NCBI GenBank assembly: GCA_944324115.1 | Contig: CALUVB010000001.1 | Coordinates: 1 to 64,000, forward strand | DNA length: 64,000 nt | From: an uncultured Elusimicrobiales bacterium | GTDB taxonomy: Bacteria > Elusimicrobiota > Elusimicrobia > Elusimicrobiales > Elusimicrobiaceae | Reading direction: 5' to 3' | In this document: piece after piece, positions 59,921 to 64,000 of the stretch | Layout: every line of letters begins with the position of its first letter | Position numbering within the stretch: the first letter of the stretch is position 1 | Position numbers and translations under genes: made by a program | Notes under the pieces: generated by a model | Databases searched by the model: none | What the model saw: only the letters and a program-made list of their open reading frames with translations | What the model was told of the DNA's origin: nothing

Positions 59921-60073
59921 GAGCTAGAAAATAGAAAGCGGAGAACCGGCTGGAGCAGGCGGGTTGTCTTCTTCTCTGTAAAAGGAAGTATAGCGGCATA
60001 GTAGCCTGCTGGTCTGATTTTTCTGTCTGTTTAGTAGTACCAAGGGACTATGTGCCTTTTATATTGCGGTATT

Positions 60074-60101
60074 AAAAACCCCCGGTTTGCACCGGGGGTT
60101 T
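60074..60101. terminator. Bidirectional terminator between MATE and alpha-2-macroglobulin genes
   Basis: 10-bp stem AACCCCCGGT/ACCGGGGGTT with A- and T-runs on both sides. The rest of 59921-60119 shows no gene. Confidence 0.85.
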
Positions 60102-60119
60102 TGGTATAAACGGAACCGT

Positions 60120-63100
60120 TTAATCTTCTTGCGGTAATACGTTTAGGCGCGCAGAATCGGTATGAGCCGAGAACTGCGGCGCATACATGGACTGCACTTG
60201 TGCCGGCAGCGCATGATAATCGCCGCCTAAGGTGGGGCGCAGAGTGTAACGCAGCGTATAAGTGCCGGCCGGCACGCGGTCAAAGAAGAAGTTGGTGGCT
60301 GCGTCTCTGTTTTCGCGATATACGCTTAAAACGTCGCGGCTCCAACCACTCAATAAATCCGTGGCTTCAAATCCGGCAGGTTTCGGATCGGAGAGCACCA
60401 CAAAGTCAAAGGCGGAATCTGTCGTTATAGTCAAACGCACTTCTATTTCGCTTCCGACGGGCACGGCTTCACCGGGTTGAAGGGGGCGCACCTTTTCGGT
60501 TCCGTTTTCCGTATATTTGAGCAAGTATTGGCGTTTCACGTTCAATACCCCTTGCGGTGAATTTTTCGCGTTGGCGGTGGTGTAGAGCGCATCTAATGTT
60601 ACAAAGCCGGTCAATCCACCGCGTTTTGTTACTGTGGCCGTATAGTAGCGGGGGGATACGTCGTCGGCTTCTTGGGTCCAGGCCAGCTGCTCGCTCCAGT
60701 CAAACGGCTCAAAGTGGAAGGTTTTTTTCATATCCCCCCAGTTTAACGTATATTCTGCCGGATCGTCTAACAATCCGTTGCGTTTCATATAATCCAGCAA
60801 GGCATAGATGGCTTCCGCTGTAGCGGCTGAACTGTCCCACACTTGGGCTTGGCGGTTAAACAACAACCACTTTACCAAGCCTTCCGCTTTGTCGGATTCG
60901 GGGCGTATTTCCAGCAAAACGCGCAGCGCGGCAGTTTGGGTGGCCAAGGTGTCGTTGTACCACAGCCAGCTTTGTTCTTCTGGGGCGAAATACGAACCAG
61001 TAACAGGGTCCGTTTTAAGCTGAGAAAGAACCAAGTCTAAATAATTCTGCGCTTTTGTTCCTTTTCCTAAGCGGTAATACGCTGCGGCCGCATAGGTTTG
61101 GCCCAGCGGCGTCATGTAACGGGCATGGCTGTTGGCATAATCCAACCAGTTTTGTACGGGGGCCTGTTTGATTTCTTGCCACTGTTGCGGGAATGCCGTA
61201 AACACATAAGCCGCATATAAAGCTTGGGCTACGGCAGCGGCGGAGGGGTCCTCCTGCTGCAGATTTTTTTCAATGCGCGGCCCCAGCCAGGCCAAGGCTT
61301 TTTGAGCTGCTTGTTGGGGGATTTGTCCTCCGTATCGCAGCGCTTCGGCGTATGCCGCCAGCAAACGCAGCGTAATATATTCGCTGGGCTGTCCTCCCGG
61401 CATCCAAGTGTAGCCTCCGGAGGCCGTTTGATATTTCGCCAATTCTTTTTCTGCTTGGGCGCGTGCCTTGGCCACGGCGGAGGGATTGAACAAATCCGTC
61501 AGAAACGCTTCGCGTTGGTCTCCGCCTTGAGCCTGCTGTAGCCAAGGGGTTTCTTCCACTAACATTAACCGGGCGGGGTCTTGATTATCCCATACGGGGT
61601 TTTGGGTGGTGCGTTTGGGCAAGTCCGCTACAGCGTTTTGCAACATGGGGTAGGTTTTGTAGAACCCGTTTACCACTGCCAGCGGCACATAGCGGTCTGC
61701 CATGCTTAACGCATCATTGTGGCGCGGTTTTAATAGCTGCGGCATTGCTTCAAACACAGAGAGCAATAAGCCCGGATCCACCCGTAATGTTACAGAAGAT
61801 ACCTTCCGCGTATTATCTTCCGTCAGCAGATTTTCCAGTTTCAGCGTTTCGCGGCCGCTCTCTAAAGCAACTGTAGTGCTTTCGGTCAAGCGTTCTTGGG
61901 CCGGCAGCAACGGGATTTGACGGCTTTCTGCGTCAATATCTTGGCCGGAGCGTACGGTGGCGGTTAAGTTGAGTATTCCTACTCCCTGCGGCAGAGCAAC
62001 CGGCCAGCTCACTTCGGCAGTGCCTCCCGCTGGTACGGAAACGCTTTGGGTGCGTTTTTCAATGCCCAGCTTTGCCGCGGCGTCTTGATTATTAAGCAAG
62101 ACATCTATTGTTACCTCTGTGGAACGTTTTTTGTCCGTCAAGTTAGTTACTTGCGCCACTAATGTGCTTTTATCTCCTTCGCGCCAGAAACGCGGCAGCG
62201 CAAGGCGCACCATTAATTCTTTGCGTGTAATGGTTTGGGCGGTATATGAACCAAAGTCGGCATTTTTAGTTAACGCAAATGCGGCAATATTCCACGATGT
62301 TACGCTTTGCGGCATGGTGAAAGCAATAGTTCCTTCTCCGGCCTGCAGCGGCAGCATAGGATTAAAGTAGGCGGTTTCCGAGAAGTCCGTACGGGGAGCT
62401 TCATCTTGGGCGGAAGCGCCGCTTTCTGCCGCAGCAGTATCAAACGCTGCGTCAGCTACGACGGATTCTTCTTTCGCCATAACGGCGTCTCTTGCCAGCA
62501 TATTGTTTGCCATGGGAGCTGCAGCCGGCATGGTTTTGACGGCTCCTCCTCCGCGGGTGGCAGCCGCATAGGAGAAGAAACGCGGCTGTAAATTCAGCTG
62601 CGGCAGTACGGGGGGAGTGATATCTTCTTCTTCCGTTTCTTCCGGTTGGTAAAGAGTGGTGGAGAATACGGAGAAGCCGCTGTCGGTCAATTCCGCCCCA
62701 AACGCAGGAGAAGGATACAATCTGTTCAAGGACAGTACGCTCTGTTCTGATGAAACATAATAATCCAATGATTTGTCATATATGCGTATGGAAGCCTGCC
62801 CTTGCACTGGAGCGCCGGAGGCTTTTTTGGCGGTTAATTTCCAAGATACTTTCTGTCCGGGTTTAACTTCCGCGGGGATAGCGGCATTGAAAGAGATTTC
62901 TTTGTTGTCAAACGGGATATTAATAAACGTTTGGGCGGTATAGAAATGGTAATCCCCCGCTCCGAACCAGCGCAGGTATACTCCGCCTCTCCATTCATTT
63001 TGAATGGGCAACGCATAAATGCCGGCTCCGGGGCCAATCAGCTCGCGCATAGCCAAGAACTTGCCGTCATTATATACTTCTATCCGCTTGGCTCCCGTCA

Positions 63101-64000
63101 AGGCTTGCGCTCCCAACAGTATTTTAGCCTGTGTGCCCGGGTAATAGGTGTTTTGTTGTACGATGGCCACTGCGGGCAGTTGCAATCGAGACTGTTTTTC
63201 CGCTACTAAAAACACCAGTTCTACATTATCCGCATTTTTGCCTTGCAGTTTTAATTTATAAATTCCTTCCGGCAAAGCTTCTATGCGCAACGAAGCGTCT
63301 TCTCCTTTTTTAAGAGAAAAAGACTGCTTGGAAATACGCCTCAGCTCTTTATTATGGGAGTAGAGCGCATCTAAATTGGTTTCGCCTCCGGCAGATTCGT
63401 CTGCATAGAGGTCATTTGATGCGGGCAGTATATTTTCCAATTCATAAATTTCAGCCGTAAATTTACCGCTTATGCTTTGTCCGTTTACATCGGTCAGTTT
63501 TACTTGGGCCAGTGGACTGGGTGTTTGGGCGTCATAGAATCCTTTATCGAAAGCCACTTGGAAGAAAGCGGCATGCCGGCTGGCTTTATATGTATGTTGG
63601 GTTTCTATCACGCGGCCGGAGGAGTCCATGACGGAAGCATGTACGGTAAACACACTGGGAAATCCGTTATCCTGGCCGGGCAGAGGGGTGAATTTAATTT
63701 CAAAATTTCCTTCTCTGTCCGTAGTAGTTGTACCTTCTGTGATAAATTCATTCCCTACGGGGAAATATCCGGTGCGCCACCACCAAAAAGGCGGACGGAA
63801 ATAGGTGCGGTGTACAGTATAGCTGACGGAGGCTTTCTCTAATGGAGCGCCAAAATAATAGTGGGCGCTGCCTTGAAGGGTGGTTTCTTTATCATATTGG
63901 AGTTGGGCGGCGTCGGCCAATGTGATTTGGTATTCCGGCCGTTTGTATTCATCTACTCGGAAGTTGGCATAAGCCCGGATATTTTTGCCGGCAGATGTAT
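60120..64000 (-). CDS. Bacterial alpha-2-macroglobulin family protein, partial (N-terminus off window)
   Basis: About 1,293 codons visible; the frame stays open to the window edge, reading FRVDEYKRPEYQITLADAAQL, a macroglobulin MG-domain strand, so the true start lies outside (an internal TTG at 63920 is not the start). Following MG domains, the Ala-rich bait-like segment (KTMPAAAPMANNMLA, ~470-520) and FSETAYFNPMLPLQAGEGTI, the ANA/thioester region reads LLKPRHNDALSMADRYVP. The usual GCxEQ thioester is absent. Terpenoid-like helices follow, then a receptor-binding-like C-terminus (GGLTGFVTLDALYTT). A periplasmic protease trap or envelope-defence protein is the family role. Confidence 0.92.
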   Translation of the reverse strand, partial: TSAGKNIRAYANFRVDEYKRPEYQITLADAAQLQYDKETTLQGSAHYYFGAPLEKASVSYTVHRTYFRPPFWWWRTGYFPVGNEFITEGTTTTDREGNFEIKFTPLPGQDNGFPSVFTVHASVMDSSGRVIETQHTYKASRHAAFFQVAFDKGFYDAQTPSPLAQVKLTDVNGQSISGKFTAEIYELENILPASNDLYADESAGGETNLDALYSHNKELRRISKQSFSLKKGEDASLRIEALPEGIYKLKLQGKNADNVELVFLVAEKQSRLQLPAVAIVQQNTYYPGTQAKILLGAQALTGAKRIEVYNDGKFLAMRELIGPGAGIYALPIQNEWRGGVYLRWFGAGDYHFYTAQTFINIPFDNKEISFNAAIPAEVKPGQKVSWKLTAKKASGAPVQGQASIRIYDKSLDYYVSSEQSVLSLNRLYPSPAFGAELTDSGFSVFSTTLYQPEETEEEDITPPVLPQLNLQPRFFSYAAATRGGGAVKTMPAAAPMANNMLARDAVMAKEESVVADAAFDTAAAESGASAQDEAPRTDFSETAYFNPMLPLQAGEGTIAFTMPQSVTSWNIAAFALTKNADFGSYTAQTITRKELMVRLALPRFWREGDKSTLVAQVTNLTDKKRSTEVTIDVLLNNQDAAAKLGIEKRTQSVSVPAGGTAEVSWPVALPQGVGILNLTATVRSGQDIDAESRQIPLLPAQERLTESTTVALESGRETLKLENLLTEDNTRKVSSVTLRVDPGLLLSVFEAMPQLLKPRHNDALSMADRYVPLAVVNGFYKTYPMLQNAVADLPKRTTQNPVWDNQDPARLMLVEETPWLQQAQGGDQREAFLTDLFNPSAVAKARAQAEKELAKYQTASGGYTWMPGGQPSEYITLRLLAAYAEALRYGGQIPQQAAQKALAWLGPRIEKNLQQEDPSAAAVAQALYAAYVFTAFPQQWQEIKQAPVQNWLDYANSHARYMTPLGQTYAAAAYYRLGKGTKAQNYLDLVLSQLKTDPVTGSYFAPEEQSWLWYNDTLATQTAALRVLLEIRPESDKAEGLVKWLLFNRQAQVWDSSAATAEAIYALLDYMKRNGLLDDPAEYTLNWGDMKKTFHFEPFDWSEQLAWTQEADDVSPRYYTATVTKRGGLTGFVTLDALYTTANAKNSPQGVLNVKRQYLLKYTENGTEKVRPLQPGEAVPVGSEIEVRLTITTDSAFDFVVLSDPKPAGFEATDLLSGWSRDVLSVYRENRDAATNFFFDRVPAGTYTLRYTLRPTLGGDYHALPAQVQSMYAPQFSAHTDSARLNVLPQED

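Overview
This is a chromosomal window of moderate G+C content carrying about 57 protein genes, three tRNAs, a tmRNA and many Rho-independent terminators. I see no rRNA operon, CRISPR array, transposase or prophage. Most genes are bacterial core functions. The best taxonomic clue is a pair of tandem type IV pilin-like genes with the N-terminal signature GFTLIELLVVVLIIGILAA followed by LPQYEKAVLKSR, which is typical of Elusimicrobiota. SpoVG, SpoIID, a HydF-type GTPase, a pre-A/B style alpha-2-macroglobulin and a phosphatidylserine pathway fit a gut-type, anaerobic, Gram-negative-like member of that phylum. The assignment is an inference; no search was run.

Layout. 1-2.9 kb (minus) holds three adjacent secreted, membrane-anchored, coiled-coil proteins of unknown function. 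Two are clear paralogues, and one has its signal peptide out of frame across an A6 tract. 3-5.6 kb (minus) holds tRNA-Gln, spoVG, ispE and a MORN-repeat protein. 5.7-20.3 kb (plus) is a long information-processing and cell-wall stretch: trxA, a secreted thioredoxin-like protein, polA, coaE, rho, rpmE, prfA, prmC, murA, folC, a coiled-coil protein, ddl and a membrane protein. 20.4-27.6 kb (minus) is yebC-ruvC-ruvA-ruvB-spoIID-queA-tgt, with a candidate structured RNA in the tgt leader. 28-32 kb holds alkD, tRNA-Arg, a CDF transporter, a CpXC protein and the CCA enzyme. 32-39 kb (minus) holds a DJ-1 protein, a redox-type C_GCAxxG_C_C protein, a flippase, purine nucleoside phosphorylase, yraN, rnhB, pssA, psd, tRNA-Leu and a NYN-domain protein. 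39-43 kb (plus) holds tmRNA, a phosphohexomutase, a CheY-like regulator and the two pilins. 43-47 kb (minus) holds a LOG protein, dxs and a prenyl synthase. 47-49 kb (plus) holds hydF, an RPTT-repeat secreted protein and a relic. The rest is fba (minus), M42 peptidase, a large transketolase, a PPC-domain protein, a TPR protein and rsmA (plus), ftcD (minus), cspA and a MATE pump (plus), and an incomplete alpha-2-macroglobulin (minus).

Functional threads. dxs, ispE and the prenyl synthase supply isoprenoids. murA, ddl and the prenyl carrier feed peptidoglycan, with SpoIID as a likely remodeller. pssA and psd make phosphatidylethanolamine. queA and tgt make queuosine. ruvCAB, polA and alkD serve DNA repair. 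tmRNA, RF1, PrmC, L31 and the CCA enzyme serve translation.

The most interesting signal is at scale rather than in one gene. About a dozen genes lack a Shine-Dalgarno and instead have a -10-like TANAAT hexamer 6-8 bases before the ATG, which predicts widespread leaderless mRNAs. Others use ordinary AAGGAG leaders. Other leads are the promoter-pseudoknot-terminator element ahead of tgt, the T12 tract inside both duplicated pilin promoters, a pilin relic upstream of hydF, and an atypical tmRNA tag.
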